From Betaproteobacteria bacterium (GTDB lineage Bacteria; Pseudomonadota; Gammaproteobacteria; Burkholderiales; CAIKXV01), in NCBI GenBank assembly GCA_947458265.1, contig CANGYF010000006.1:163605-227604 (forward strand): DNA of 64,000 nt. Direction: 5' to 3'. The translations under genes were made by a program, and so were the position numbers. This document shows positions 36,538-45,035 of this stretch, piece after piece; the stretch's first letter is position 1, and every line of letters starts with the position of its first letter. The notes under the pieces were generated by a model. It was not told the DNA's origin, searched no databases, and was given only the letters and a program-made list of their open reading frames with translations.

Positions 36538-37050
36538 ATGATGCCGACCTTCCGCCGTCCGGACCGCCACCGGGCTACCACGCCGACCGGCCCTGCCCGC
36601 GCCGGCGTGGCTGCCGCACTCGGGTTGCTTTCGGCGCTGCTGGCGCTGATCGCGCTGCCAGCCGCCGCGCAGGACTTCCGCTCGATCGGCGAGCCTGCGG
36701 CGGTCCTCTACGACGCCCCCTCGACCAAGGCGAAACGCATGTGGGTGGTCGGGCGCGGCTACCCGCTGCAGGTGGCGAGCGTGATCGAAGGCTGGGCACG
36801 GGTACGCGATGCAACCGGCGACACCTCGTGGGTCGAGACACGGTCACTGTCCACCGCGCGCACGGTGCTCGTGCGCGCGACCATGGCCACGCTGCGCGAC
36901 AGCCCGTCCGAACGCGGAGCGGTCGTGCTGCGCGTCGGCCGCGACGTGGTGCTGGACATGGTCGAGGCCCCGGTCGGAGACTGGGTGCGGGTGCGCCATC
37001 GCGACGGTGCGAACGGCTTCATCCACGTGAACCAGGTGTTCGGCCTGTGA
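36538..37050 (+). CDS. Secreted SH3-domain protein (tandem bacterial SH3)
   Basis: Exported protein of 170 aa with a signal-like N-terminus (AGVAAALGLLSALLALIALPAAAQDF). Two consecutive bacterial SH3-like repeats follow: PAAVLYDAPSTKAKRMWVVGRGYPLQVASVIEGWARVRDATGDTSWVETRSLS and MATLRDSPSERGAVVLRVGRDVVLDMVEAPVGDWVRVRHRDGANGFIHVNQVFGL. Such domains often bind peptidoglycan or peptides; no partner is known. Its stop overlaps the gpsA start (GTGA), so the two are coupled. Confidence 0.85.
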   Translation: MMPTFRRPDRHRATTPTGPARAGVAAALGLLSALLALIALPAAAQDFRSIGEPAAVLYDAPSTKAKRMWVVGRGYPLQVASVIEGWARVRDATGDTSWVETRSLSTARTVLVRATMATLRDSPSERGAVVLRVGRDVVLDMVEAPVGDWVRVRHRDGANGFIHVNQVFGL

Positions 37051-38042
37051 ACATCACCGTGCTCGGCGCCGGCGCATGGGGCACGGCGCTGGCGACGGCA
37101 TTCGCAGACCGGCATGCCGTCGCGCTATGGACGCGCGACCCGGCGCAGGCCGCAGACCTTCAGGCCAGCCGCGAGAACCTGCGCTACCTGCCCGGGCACC
37201 GTTTGCCGGCGTCTATCGTGGTCGACGCGGACCTGAGCCGCTGCCTGGCCGATGCCGCGCTGATCCTCGCCGTCGTGCCGACCGGGGCGCTTGCGGCGAC
37301 GCTGGCACGCGTCGAGGCGATCCCGGGCGCCAGCGAACGGCCGCTGGTCTGGGCCTGCAAGGGCTTCGACGCCGCCACTGGCGAACTGCCGCACCGGATC
37401 ATCGCGCGCATGCGCACCGGCGCTGCCGCGAGCGGCGTGCTGTCCGGCCCCAGTTTCGCCGCCGAGATCGCGCGCGGCCTGCCGGCGGCGCTGACGCTTG
37501 CCTCTACCGACGCCGCGTTCGCGCGCGCCACCGCGCATGCGCTGCACGGCAGCCGCCTGCGCGTGTACTCGTCCACCGACGTGATCGGCGTGGAGATCGG
37601 CGGCGCCGCGAAGAACGTGATGGCGATCGCCGCCGGCATCTGCGACGGCCTGGCACTCGGGCTCAATGCCCGCGCCGCGCTGATCACCCGCGGCCTGGCC
37701 GAACTGACCCGCCTCGGGCTGAAGCTCGGCGGACGCCCGGACACCTTGATGGGCCTGAGCGGCGCCGGCGACCTGATCCTCACCTGCACCGGCGACCTGT
37801 CGCGCAACCGGCAGGTCGGATTGCGGCTGGCGCAGGGCGTGCCCTTGACCGAGATCCTGGGCACGCTCGGCCACGTGGCCGAGGGCGTGTCCAGCGCCCG
37901 GTCGCTGGCCGCGCTCGCTCGGGACAGCGGCGTCGAGATGCCGATCACCGAGGCGGTCTGCCAGGTGCTCGAGGGCAGGATGAAGCCCGCTGAAGCGGTC
38001 GAAGGGCTGATGCGGCGGGATCCGCGCGCAGAGGCGGAGTAG
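37047..38042 (+). CDS. gpsA: Glycerol-3-phosphate dehydrogenase [NAD(P)+]
   Basis: Cytosolic enzyme of 331 aa making sn-glycerol 3-phosphate for phospholipids. GTG start at 37047 overlapping the previous stop. Motifs: ITVLGAGAWGTALA (Rossmann), ILAVVPTGAL, VLSGPSFAAEIARGLPAALTLAS, the catalytic Lys in VEIGGAAKNVMAIAAGICDGL and LMGLSGAGDLILTCTGDLSRNRQVG. It ends the secB operon and is followed by a stem-loop. Confidence 0.97.
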   Translation: MNITVLGAGAWGTALATAFADRHAVALWTRDPAQAADLQASRENLRYLPGHRLPASIVVDADLSRCLADAALILAVVPTGALAATLARVEAIPGASERPLVWACKGFDAATGELPHRIIARMRTGAAASGVLSGPSFAAEIARGLPAALTLASTDAAFARATAHALHGSRLRVYSSTDVIGVEIGGAAKNVMAIAAGICDGLALGLNARAALITRGLAELTRLGLKLGGRPDTLMGLSGAGDLILTCTGDLSRNRQVGLRLAQGVPLTEILGTLGHVAEGVSSARSLAALARDSGVEMPITEAVCQVLEGRMKPAEAVEGLMRRDPRAEAE

Positions 38043-38060
38043 GCAGCAGGACCTTCGCGG

Positions 38061-38082
38061 CCAGGGGCACCTCAGCCCCTGG
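38061..38082. repeat. Stem-loop downstream of gpsA
   Basis: An eight-base-pair stem CCAGGGGC/GCCCCTGG with a six-base loop lies 18 bases after the gpsA stop. There is no T-run, so it is at most a weak or Rho-assisted terminator. Confidence 0.45.
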
Positions 38083-38268
38083 CAACCACGCCCCGTCCGC
38101 AGGCACTGCGGCGATACCAGTCGTCGATTCGCTGACGGGAAAACAGTGAGGGCCAATGCGGATGAGGATCGCACAGGCCCTTGCGCTGGCAGGCAGGCAG
38201 TTGACAGGACGACCGCGACGGAGAATTCTCCGGTGCTGATCCACCTGCCGGTCAACGCCGTCTGCCCG

Positions 38269-39600
38269 ATGCCAACCTCCGCCCGCCGCCCGCTGCGCCA
38301 GCGCTCCCTCCTCCCTCTGGCCGCCCTCGCCCTGCTCGCTGGCTGCGCCACGACGCCCGCGTTCCCGCCCGAAGCCCCGCCCCGCGCCGAGGTCTGCCCG
38401 GCCGGCGTGCCCGAAGGCGCCCGCTGCCTGCGCGGCCAGGACTCCGCCGATTCCCACTACCTGATCGTGATGCCGGCGAAGTGGAGCGGCGTGCTGGTGG
38501 TGCATGCGCACGGCGGACCCTCGCTGGGACCGCCGCAGCGCTCGCGCGCCGACGAGGATATCGCACGCTGGGCGATCACGGTGCGCGAGGGCCATGCATG
38601 GGCCGGCTCGGTGTTCCGCCAGGGCGGCTTCGCGGTCACTACCGCCGCCGAAGACACCGAGCGGGTACGGCGCATCTTCATCGAGCACGTCGCCACGCCG
38701 CGCCGTACGCTGCTGCACGGCCAGTCGTGGGGCGCCATGGTCGCCACGCGTGCGGCGGAACTGTACCCGCGCTCGTGGGAGGGCATCCTGCTCACCAGCG
38801 GCGTGGTCGCCGGCCCGGCCACCTACGATTTCCGGCTCGACCTGCGCGCGATCTACCAGCACCTGTGCAACAACCATCCGCGGCCGGACGAGGTGCAGTA
38901 CTCGCTGGCCATCGGCCTGCCCGCGGGCGCGAAGATGACCGGCGGCGAGCTCGCGAAGCGTGCGGACGAGTGCCTCGGCACCGGCCGCCCGGCGGCGAAG
39001 CGAACGCCCGAGCAGGCGGCCAGGCTTCGCACCATCGTCGACGTGCTGAAGATCCCGGAGTCGTCGGTGGTCGGGCACCTGAACTGGGGCACGTTCACGC
39101 TGCGCGACGTGGTCGAGAAGAACGGCGGCCTCAGCCCGTTCGGCAACGACACGGTGCGCTATGCGGGCTCCACCGACGATGCGGCGCTCAACGCCGGCGT
39201 GTCGCGCTTCCGTGCCGACCCGGCAGCGCGGGCACGCTTCGCCGCGGACGTCGACCACGCAGGGCGCTTCCGGGTGCCAGTGGTCAACGCGCACGGCATC
39301 GACGACGCCACCGTGTTCGTCGAAGGCACCGATACCCTGCGCCAGCGCATGGTCGCAGCCGGCAACGGCGACCGGCTGGTGCAGGTGTTCATCGATTCGA
39401 GCGAGCATAGCTACTGGGGCGATGCGTTCTACCCGCCGCTGTTCGAGGCCGTGCTCGACTGGGTCGAGAAGGGTCGCAAGCCGACACCGGCGGGGATCAC
39501 GGCACGCTGCCGCGAGTTGCGCGGCGCACAGGCGGCAGAGTGCCGCTTCCTGCCGGATTACAAGGCTCGGCCACTGGCATCAAGGGTGTATCCGAGGTAG
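38269..39600 (+). CDS. Lipoprotein alpha/beta hydrolase
   Basis: Putative secreted esterase or peptidase of 443 aa. The ATG at 38269 starts MPTSARRPLRQRSLLPLAALALLAGC, a lipoprotein signal with lipobox LAGC; the ORF-track start at 38146 adds an unlikely leader. The nucleophile elbow is LHGQSWGAM (G-x-S-x-G), an Asp candidate lies in NAHGIDDATVFVEG and the His in DSSEHSYWGDAFYP near the end, giving a plausible triad. Substrate unknown. It sits between gpsA and trmL, which are usually adjacent in this group, so it was probably inserted. Confidence 0.78.
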   Translation: MPTSARRPLRQRSLLPLAALALLAGCATTPAFPPEAPPRAEVCPAGVPEGARCLRGQDSADSHYLIVMPAKWSGVLVVHAHGGPSLGPPQRSRADEDIARWAITVREGHAWAGSVFRQGGFAVTTAAEDTERVRRIFIEHVATPRRTLLHGQSWGAMVATRAAELYPRSWEGILLTSGVVAGPATYDFRLDLRAIYQHLCNNHPRPDEVQYSLAIGLPAGAKMTGGELAKRADECLGTGRPAAKRTPEQAARLRTIVDVLKIPESSVVGHLNWGTFTLRDVVEKNGGLSPFGNDTVRYAGSTDDAALNAGVSRFRADPAARARFAADVDHAGRFRVPVVNAHGIDDATVFVEGTDTLRQRMVAAGNGDRLVQVFIDSSEHSYWGDAFYPPLFEAVLDWVEKGRKPTPAGITARCRELRGAQAAECRFLPDYKARPLASRVYPR

Positions 39601-39742
39601 GGCTTCGCTGGCGGCGCGGATGGCAGCGAAGTCCAGCCAGGCGCTCTCAGGCGTCAAGGTCCTGAAGTTCCCGGGGACTGCAGTGGCATGACGCCCGACA
39701 GCAGGGCCTTGTCAGGCCAGTGCTGTCGAAGTAGACGCCCGT

Positions 39743-40207
39743 TCACACCCCGCCCGCGAACCCGTTCTGCCGCCACGCCTCGAACACCACCGCGCTCACC
39801 GAATTGCCCAGATTCAGGCTGCGCGAGCCCGGTCGCATCGGCAGCCGCAGCCTGCAGCCCGGTTCGAAGGTCTCCAGCACGTCGGACGGCAGGCCACTGC
39901 TTTCCGCCCCGAACACGAACGCATCACCGGGCCGGAACGCGAGGTCGCCATGGCGGACGCTGCCGCGGGTGGTGAGTGCGAAGCGGCGTGCGCCGCCCAG
40001 TGCCGCAACGCATGCCGCCCAGTCGGGGTGGCGCTGCACCGTCGCATGCTCGTGGTAGTCCAGCCCCGCCCGCTTCAGCCCCTTGTCGGTCATCACGAAG
40101 CCCATCGGCTCGACCAGGTGCAGCCGGCAGCCGGTATTGGCCGCAAGCCGGATCACGTTGCCGGTATTCGGGGCGATTTCGGGGTGGACCAGGACGATTT
40201 CGAACAT
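39743..40207 (-). CDS. trmL: tRNA (cytidine(34)-2'-O)-methyltransferase
   Basis: SPOUT-class RNA methyltransferase of 154 aa that methylates the wobble base of tRNA-Leu. ATG at 40207. The knotted SAM site is formed by VLVHPEIAPNTGNVIRLAANTGCRLHLVEPMGF, FVFGAESSGLP and LRLPMRPGSRSLNLGNSVSAVVFEAWRQ, all standard for TrmL. The ORF-track extension upstream is not supported. It is convergent with the lipoprotein hydrolase. Confidence 0.96.
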   Translation of the reverse strand: MFEIVLVHPEIAPNTGNVIRLAANTGCRLHLVEPMGFVMTDKGLKRAGLDYHEHATVQRHPDWAACVAALGGARRFALTTRGSVRHGDLAFRPGDAFVFGAESSGLPSDVLETFEPGCRLRLPMRPGSRSLNLGNSVSAVVFEAWRQNGFAGGV

Positions 40208-40239
40208 CGACCAATGGTACCGGTACCTGCGGGCAACGA

Positions 40240-40398
40240 ATGCGGCGCGAGGTCGAGTACGAGCTGAAGACCCCGGGCTCGCGGATCGAACCGATCCTGA
40301 TCGTCGCGCTCGGTGCGTTGGTGCTGATCCTGGCCCTGGGCATTTTCCTGCCGAACTGGGACCTCGGACGCGCGGCGCTGGGCAAGGGCGGCAGCTGA
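40240..40398 (+). pseudogene. Remnant of a type II secretion F/MshG-like membrane protein (C-terminus only)
   Basis: Only 52 residues remain: REVEYELKTPGSRIEPILIVALGALVLILALGIFLPNWDLGRAALGKGG. This resembles the last transmembrane helix and end of GspF/PilC/MshG proteins (which are about 400 aa). Upstream the frame runs into the start of the divergent trmL gene, so the rest is missing. The intact MshA-like pilin gene follows 190 bp downstream on the same strand, in keeping with a decayed MSHA-pilus locus. An independent small protein cannot be excluded. Confidence 0.6.
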
Positions 40399-40587
40399 GG
40401 CAGGCCGGCGCAACGCAGGCCTGCAGGGGCAACGCCATCGTCGTCGCAGCTGCAACGGCTTTCCGATGAAGCCTGCCACAGCGCGATTGACGGCAAGGCG
40501 CGCTAAAGTCCGGAGCGCGGGCAGCCGTTGTGCCGGCACCCGAGTGGTGTTCCGTCCCCCATCCCCTTTTTTGCACCAGAGTCTGCA

Positions 40588-41049
40588 ATGCGTTCCAATC
40601 AGGGCGGTTTCACGCGGGTCGAGCTGATGGTCGTGATCGTCATCCTCGGCATTCTCGCCGCCACGGCCTTTCCGCGCTTCATCAACCTGAGCTCCGACGC
40701 GCGTTCGGCCTCCGCCGCTGGCCTGGCAGGCGGCCTGCGCTCGGCAGTGACGCTGGTGCAGGCGCGCTACCAGGCCACGGGTAACTTCACCGCCACCACG
40801 GTAACCATGGCCGACAACGTCACCGTCGCCGTCAGCACGGGTGCGACTGGCGGCTTCCCGACGGCTGCGCTCGCCGGCATCGGCAACGCGATGCGCTGCG
40901 AATCGGGCGCCGCCTGCAATGGCTTTTCGTGGGCAATCGCCGGCGGCCTCGCCAGGTTTATCCAGGTCGGAGCACCAGCGGCATGTAACGTGACGTACGA
41001 TCCGGTCACCGGCACGGTAACCAACAACGCCACGACGGCGAACTGCTGA
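40588..41049 (+). CDS. MshA-like type IV prepilin
   Basis: Pilin-like protein of 153 aa. The prepilin peptidase site is MRSNQGG^FTRVELMVVIVILGILAATAFPRF, with Glu at +5; the Arg-Val at +3 and +4 replaces the usual Leu-Ile. After the N-terminal helix the globular domain has a MRCESGAACNGFSW segment and a C-terminal Cys pair (ACNVTYDPVTGTVTNNATTANC) forming a likely D-loop, as in MSHA major pilins. Only the degraded MshG remnant accompanies it, so it may depend on another pilus machine or be orphan. Confidence 0.82.
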   Translation: MRSNQGGFTRVELMVVIVILGILAATAFPRFINLSSDARSASAAGLAGGLRSAVTLVQARYQATGNFTATTVTMADNVTVAVSTGATGGFPTAALAGIGNAMRCESGAACNGFSWAIAGGLARFIQVGAPAACNVTYDPVTGTVTNNATTANC

Positions 41050-41113
41050 CCGGATCGACCGCGAGAATGTACAGGGCGTGCATCGGCATGAATCATCCAG
41101 CAGACCCGAACCG

Positions 41114-42355
41114 TCACCACGCCGCGTCGATCACCTCGCACAGCAGGTCAACCTCGTGCTGGAACTCGCGCTTCGGATCAGCGTTGAAGTTCTTCAGCGA
41201 GTCCTGCACGATCAGCGGCAGGCTCTCGCGAGGCACCTGCACCGGCAGCTGCGACAGGCGCACCGGAAGGCCGAGCGCGCGCGCGCGGGCATCGAAGGCG
41301 TCGGCGGCCAGGTGGTGCGCCTGCGCCACCTCGCCCGCACAGGCATCCGCAGCCAGCGCGCCGAGGGCAACCGCCATGTTGCGCGTGGCCCGCGGATCGC
41401 GCGGACCCAGCGCGCGCATCACGGTCGAGGTGACCGCGGCATTGGCCTGTCCCTGCGACACCTGCGGGAAACGGATGAACAGCGCGGTGGCGAACGCATA
41501 GGCCACGCGCTGCACCCAGTGTTTGTCGAACATCGTGCCGCCATCGTCGGAGTCACGGTTCTGCAGCCAGGCGGCCGCGCACAGCTCAAGGCGCGGCACC
41601 GGATCGTCGGGCGCCGCGAGCAGCCGCGGCAGCGCGCGGTCGGCGAGCGCGAACGCCTGCCGGCGGTTGCCTTCCACGAGTGGGTTCTGGCGCTCGGTAC
41701 CGAGGTTCACCAGCGCACGGCAGAAGATCGAGAAGCCACTCTCCAGCGCCAGCGACACCGGTGCCGTCTGCAGCGCCCGGTGGTCCCAGAACACCGCCTG
41801 CGGCCGGGTCTTGGGATCGAAGAACTCCATCCGGTGGTCGAGGTCCTCGTTGCGGATCGCCGACCCGCCGCGATGAGTGGCCGAGGTGCCGACGGTGCAG
41901 ACAGCGATGATCGGCAGCTTGGGCGCCATCAGCTTCGGGCTGATCGCCGGGCCCTGCGCCGGGTACTGCGTGATCATCTTCATCGGGTCACCCTGCTCGG
42001 CGAGCAGGATCGCCACCACCCGAGTGGCCTGCATCACGCTGCCGCCACCGATGGCCAGCAGCAAGTCCGCGCCAGCCTCGCGCGCCGCATCGCGCGCCGC
42101 GAGCACGTCGGGCCAGGGCGAGTCCTTGCGCATGCGGTCGAACTGACCGGCATACGCGTGGCCGAGGCGGTCCCTGACCAGCGCCACCAGGCCGGTGCGG
42201 GTGGCGACCGAGCGACCGCAGACGATGAAGGCGCGCTTCGACTTCAGCCGTGCCACCTCGGCAGCGAGCGAATCGAGCGCAAGCTCCCCACTGTACAGGC
42301 GTACCGCCGGCGTCACCGATCGGAAGTCAGTGACGATTGCTGAACCGCGATCCAT
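41114..42355 (-). CDS. Iron-containing alcohol dehydrogenase family protein, metal ligands apparently lost
   Basis: Protein of 413 aa with the fold of group III alcohol dehydrogenases. The NAD-binding region is recognisable (KRAFIVCGRSV, LLLAIGGGSVMQATRVVAILL, LPIIAVCTVGTSATHRGGSAIRN). In the metal domain, however, the segment that normally reads SGMDAL-x-HA is SGFSIFCRAL, and the later HHG-type site is QVSQGQANAAV, so the Asp and His ligands appear replaced. It may use another mechanism or be a non-metal relative. It is divergent from the enoyl-CoA hydratase operon. Confidence 0.78.
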   Translation of the reverse strand: MDRGSAIVTDFRSVTPAVRLYSGELALDSLAAEVARLKSKRAFIVCGRSVATRTGLVALVRDRLGHAYAGQFDRMRKDSPWPDVLAARDAAREAGADLLLAIGGGSVMQATRVVAILLAEQGDPMKMITQYPAQGPAISPKLMAPKLPIIAVCTVGTSATHRGGSAIRNEDLDHRMEFFDPKTRPQAVFWDHRALQTAPVSLALESGFSIFCRALVNLGTERQNPLVEGNRRQAFALADRALPRLLAAPDDPVPRLELCAAAWLQNRDSDDGGTMFDKHWVQRVAYAFATALFIRFPQVSQGQANAAVTSTVMRALGPRDPRATRNMAVALGALAADACAGEVAQAHHLAADAFDARARALGLPVRLSQLPVQVPRESLPLIVQDSLKNFNADPKREFQHEVDLLCEVIDAAW

Positions 42356-42429
42356 GCTTCCATCTCCCCGGTGTGGGTACCAGTATAGGTAAACTCCCGC
42401 CTTTACGTCGTCCGCCCTCCGGAGTTTCC

Positions 42430-43248
42430 ATGGCCAGCACGCTCGCCGAACAGCCCGCCGTCACCGATTGCACGCTCGCGATCGACGGCCGGGTCGCCAC
42501 CCTCACCTTCAACCGCGACGACATCCGCAATGCGCTGTCGGGCTCGATGATCGGCAACGAGCTGGTCAGTGTCGTGAACTGGGCGAGCGCCTGCCCGGAC
42601 ATCTCGGTGCTGGTGCTCACCGGTGCCGGCTCGGCGTTCTCCGCAGGCGGCAACGTCAAGAACATGAAGCAGCGCACCGATGTGCCGGTGCACGAGGTGC
42701 AGCAGAACTACAAGTCGGGCATCCAGCGCATCCCGATGGCGCTGCACGAGTGCGAACTGCCGGTGATCGCCGCGGTGAACGGCCCGGCAATCGGCGCCGG
42801 CTTCGACCTGACCCAGATGTGCGACATCCGGATCGCATCGACCGAGGCGCAGTTCGGCGAGACCTTCGTCAACCTGGGCATCATCCCGGGCGATGGTGGC
42901 TCCTGGTTCCTCACCCGCGCGGTCGGCTACCAGCGCGCAGCGGAGCTCACCTTCTCCGGCCGGCTGATCAAGGCCGACGAAGCACTCGCCCTGGGCCTGG
43001 TGCTGGAAGTGGTGAAGCCGGAGGAACTGCTGGCGCGCGCGCAGGACATGGCGCGTCGCATCTCGTACAAGCCGCCGCAGGCCCTGCGCTATTCCAAGCG
43101 CCTGCTCAAGCTGTCGCAACGCATGCCGCTGCCCGAGTACCTCGACATCTGCTCGAGCTACCAGGCGCTGTGCCACAAGACCGAAGACCATGCCGAGGCG
43201 CTGCAGGCGTTCTTCGAGAAGCGCCGCGGCGAGTTCAAGGGACGCTGA
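42430..43248 (+). CDS. Enoyl-CoA hydratase/isomerase family protein
   Basis: Crotonase-fold enzyme of 272 aa. The ATG at 42430 follows CGGAG. Oxyanion-hole segments: SAGGNVKNM and PAIGAGFDLTQMCDIRIAS; Glu in AQFGETFVNLGIIPGDGGSWFLTRAVG is placed where hydratases have catalytic glutamates. The substrate could be a fatty or aromatic acyl-CoA. A hypothetical secreted protein follows after three bases, and a GNAT gene after that, so the three form an operon. Confidence 0.88.
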   Translation: MASTLAEQPAVTDCTLAIDGRVATLTFNRDDIRNALSGSMIGNELVSVVNWASACPDISVLVLTGAGSAFSAGGNVKNMKQRTDVPVHEVQQNYKSGIQRIPMALHECELPVIAAVNGPAIGAGFDLTQMCDIRIASTEAQFGETFVNLGIIPGDGGSWFLTRAVGYQRAAELTFSGRLIKADEALALGLVLEVVKPEELLARAQDMARRISYKPPQALRYSKRLLKLSQRMPLPEYLDICSSYQALCHKTEDHAEALQAFFEKRRGEFKGR

Positions 43249-43251
43249 GCG

Positions 43252-43968
43252 ATGCGTACATCAGCGGCCCTCTGCATGGCGGCAGCCCTGGCCCTTGCCA
43301 CGGCCCTGCAGGCACTGCCGGCATCGGCCCAGGAGGCGCCACTGCCTCCGGTCGACGCCGGTGCCAAGGACCCGTCGTGGGTGCAGTTCCAGAAACGGCT
43401 GGCGACCGCCGTCGAGCAGCGCGACGTGAAGTTCCTGCTGTCGATCCTCGACCCGAAGGTGCGCAACAGCTTCGAGAAGCCGGACGGCGTGAAGGCCTTC
43501 GTCGAGCAGTGGGACCTCGACACCGCAGCCAAGGCGAAGGACTCGCCGCTGTGGACCGAACTGCGCTCGATGCTGCGCTTCGGTGCAGCGCCGGTCGAAG
43601 CGGCCACCGGCGAGCGGCTGCTCTGCCTGCCCTATGTCGCCGTGACCTTCCCGCCGACGATCGATCCCTTCCTGTTCGCGGCGGTGGTCATCGCCGATGC
43701 GCCGGTGTTCTCGAAGCCGTCGACCCAGGCGCCGATCGTCGCCAACCTGTCGCACCAGATCGTCGGCGTCGAGGACTGGGACCTTGACGACGAGTCGAAG
43801 TCGCCGCAGCGCTGGGTGAAGGTGGTGCTGAAGAACGGTGGCGGCTACATGGCCTCGGAACACATCCGAAGCGCGATCGAGGCACGGGCCTGCTTCACCC
43901 GGAGCCGGGGCAAGGTCCCGAATGCCGGGCCGTGGCGGATGATCTCGCTCACCGTCGGCGGCGGTTGA
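43252..43968 (+). CDS. Hypothetical secreted protein with a C-terminal SH3-like segment
   Basis: Unrecognised exported protein of 238 aa with a signal peptide (MRTSAALCMAAALALATALQALPASAQEA). The N-terminal half is helical (VQFQKRLATAVEQRDVKFLLSILDPKVRNSFEKPDGVKAF), and the second half contains VVIADAPVFSKPSTQAPIVANLSHQIVGVEDWD...RWVKVVLKNGGGYMASEHIRSAI, which has the pattern of an SH3-like domain. It lies three bases after the enoyl-CoA hydratase and two bases before the GNAT gene. No enzymatic motif seen. Confidence 0.65.
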   Translation: MRTSAALCMAAALALATALQALPASAQEAPLPPVDAGAKDPSWVQFQKRLATAVEQRDVKFLLSILDPKVRNSFEKPDGVKAFVEQWDLDTAAKAKDSPLWTELRSMLRFGAAPVEAATGERLLCLPYVAVTFPPTIDPFLFAAVVIADAPVFSKPSTQAPIVANLSHQIVGVEDWDLDDESKSPQRWVKVVLKNGGGYMASEHIRSAIEARACFTRSRGKVPNAGPWRMISLTVGGG

Positions 43969-43970
43969 GC

Positions 43971-44489
43971 ATGGCCGCCACGCCGGCCGGCTTCGTGGTG
44001 AACCGCGCCGGGCCCGAGGACGCCCCAGCGATCACCGAACTCTGGTTCCGGCACCTGGCCGAGACCAGCAGCGGCGTCGATACCAGCTTCACGCCGGCTC
44101 TCACGCCGCAGAAGACCACCGCACGCCTGAAGCGGGCGCTGGCGGCGGGCACGCTGCTCGGCTGGATCGCCCGGGCCGAGGGCCAGTCGCGGCTGCAGCT
44201 CGCCGGCTACCTCACCGCCAGGGTACAGCTCGAGGATCCGCTGTTCGGCGACACCTTCGAGTACGAGCCGGTGATGTACGTCGTCGATGTCGATGTCGAG
44301 GAAACGTTCCGCCGCCGGGGGGTGAGCAGCCTGCTGATGGCGCATGCGGAAGAGCATGCACGCCGGCAGCGCATCGGCACGCTGGAACTGGCGGTCGTCG
44401 TACGCGATGACCGGGCCGTGGCGGCCTGGAAGAAGCAGGGCTTCGAACCCAGGGTGGCGGTGATGCGCAAGGCGGTGGCGAAGCGCTGA
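43971..44489 (+). CDS. GNAT family N-acetyltransferase
   Basis: Acetyl-CoA-dependent acyltransferase of 172 aa. ATG at 43971, two bases after the previous stop. The acetyl-CoA motif A is YVVDVDVEETFRRRGVSSLLMAHAEEHARRQRIGTLELAVVVRDDRAVAAWKKQGFEPR, with the R-x-x-G-V-S loop. The substrate is unknown. Last gene of the enoyl-CoA hydratase operon. Confidence 0.88.
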   Translation: MAATPAGFVVNRAGPEDAPAITELWFRHLAETSSGVDTSFTPALTPQKTTARLKRALAAGTLLGWIARAEGQSRLQLAGYLTARVQLEDPLFGDTFEYEPVMYVVDVDVEETFRRRGVSSLLMAHAEEHARRQRIGTLELAVVVRDDRAVAAWKKQGFEPRVAVMRKAVAKR

Positions 44490-44571
44490 GAGGGCAGGCA
44501 GGCAAGCCAGCACCCTCGCCCGCGCGTACGGGCGCATGCTGTGCACCTGACGTCGCCCACTGGAGGCCCGC

Positions 44572-44982
44572 ATGACCAGCCGGAACTGGTATTCCCGCTT
44601 CGCCAAGGCCGCATCCCATTTCTGCGGCCGTCCCAGGGTGTTCGCGCTCGCGGTCGCGATCATCCTGGCCTGGGTAGCCACAGGCCCGCTGTTCGACTAC
44701 AGCGACACCTGGCAACTGGTGATCAACACCAGCACCACGATCATCACCTTCCTGATGGTGTTCCTGATCCAGAACACGCAGAACCGCGACACCGAGGCGA
44801 TCCAGGTGAAGCTCGACGAGCTGATCCGTGCGACGCGGGGCGCACACAACGCGTTGCTCGATCTGGAGGAACTGGAAGAGGAGAGCCTGGACGCCTTCCG
44901 ACGCAAGTACCAGGCACTGGCGAGAACGGCCCGCACGGCGCTAGAAGGCGGCGTGGCCGACACCGGCACGCCGGAAGCGTGA
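44572..44982 (+). CDS. Low-affinity iron permease family protein
   Basis: Small membrane protein of 136 aa matching PF04120-type proteins. Two helices are visible (VFALAVAIILAWVATGPLF and WQLVINTSTTIITFLMVFLIQ) followed by the family's cytoplasmic motif NTQNRDTEAIQVKLDELIRATRGAHNALLDLEELEEESLDAFRRKYQ. The name comes from yeast Fet4; bacterial members have no proven transport role. A partial decayed copy of the C-terminal part is found on the plus strand at 47.8 kb. Confidence 0.88.
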   Translation: MTSRNWYSRFAKAASHFCGRPRVFALAVAIILAWVATGPLFDYSDTWQLVINTSTTIITFLMVFLIQNTQNRDTEAIQVKLDELIRATRGAHNALLDLEELEEESLDAFRRKYQALARTARTALEGGVADTGTPEA

Positions 44983-45035
44983 GCGGGCCCGCCAGGACAG
45001 TGCATTGAACGACAGACGATCCTGCGACCGGCGCT

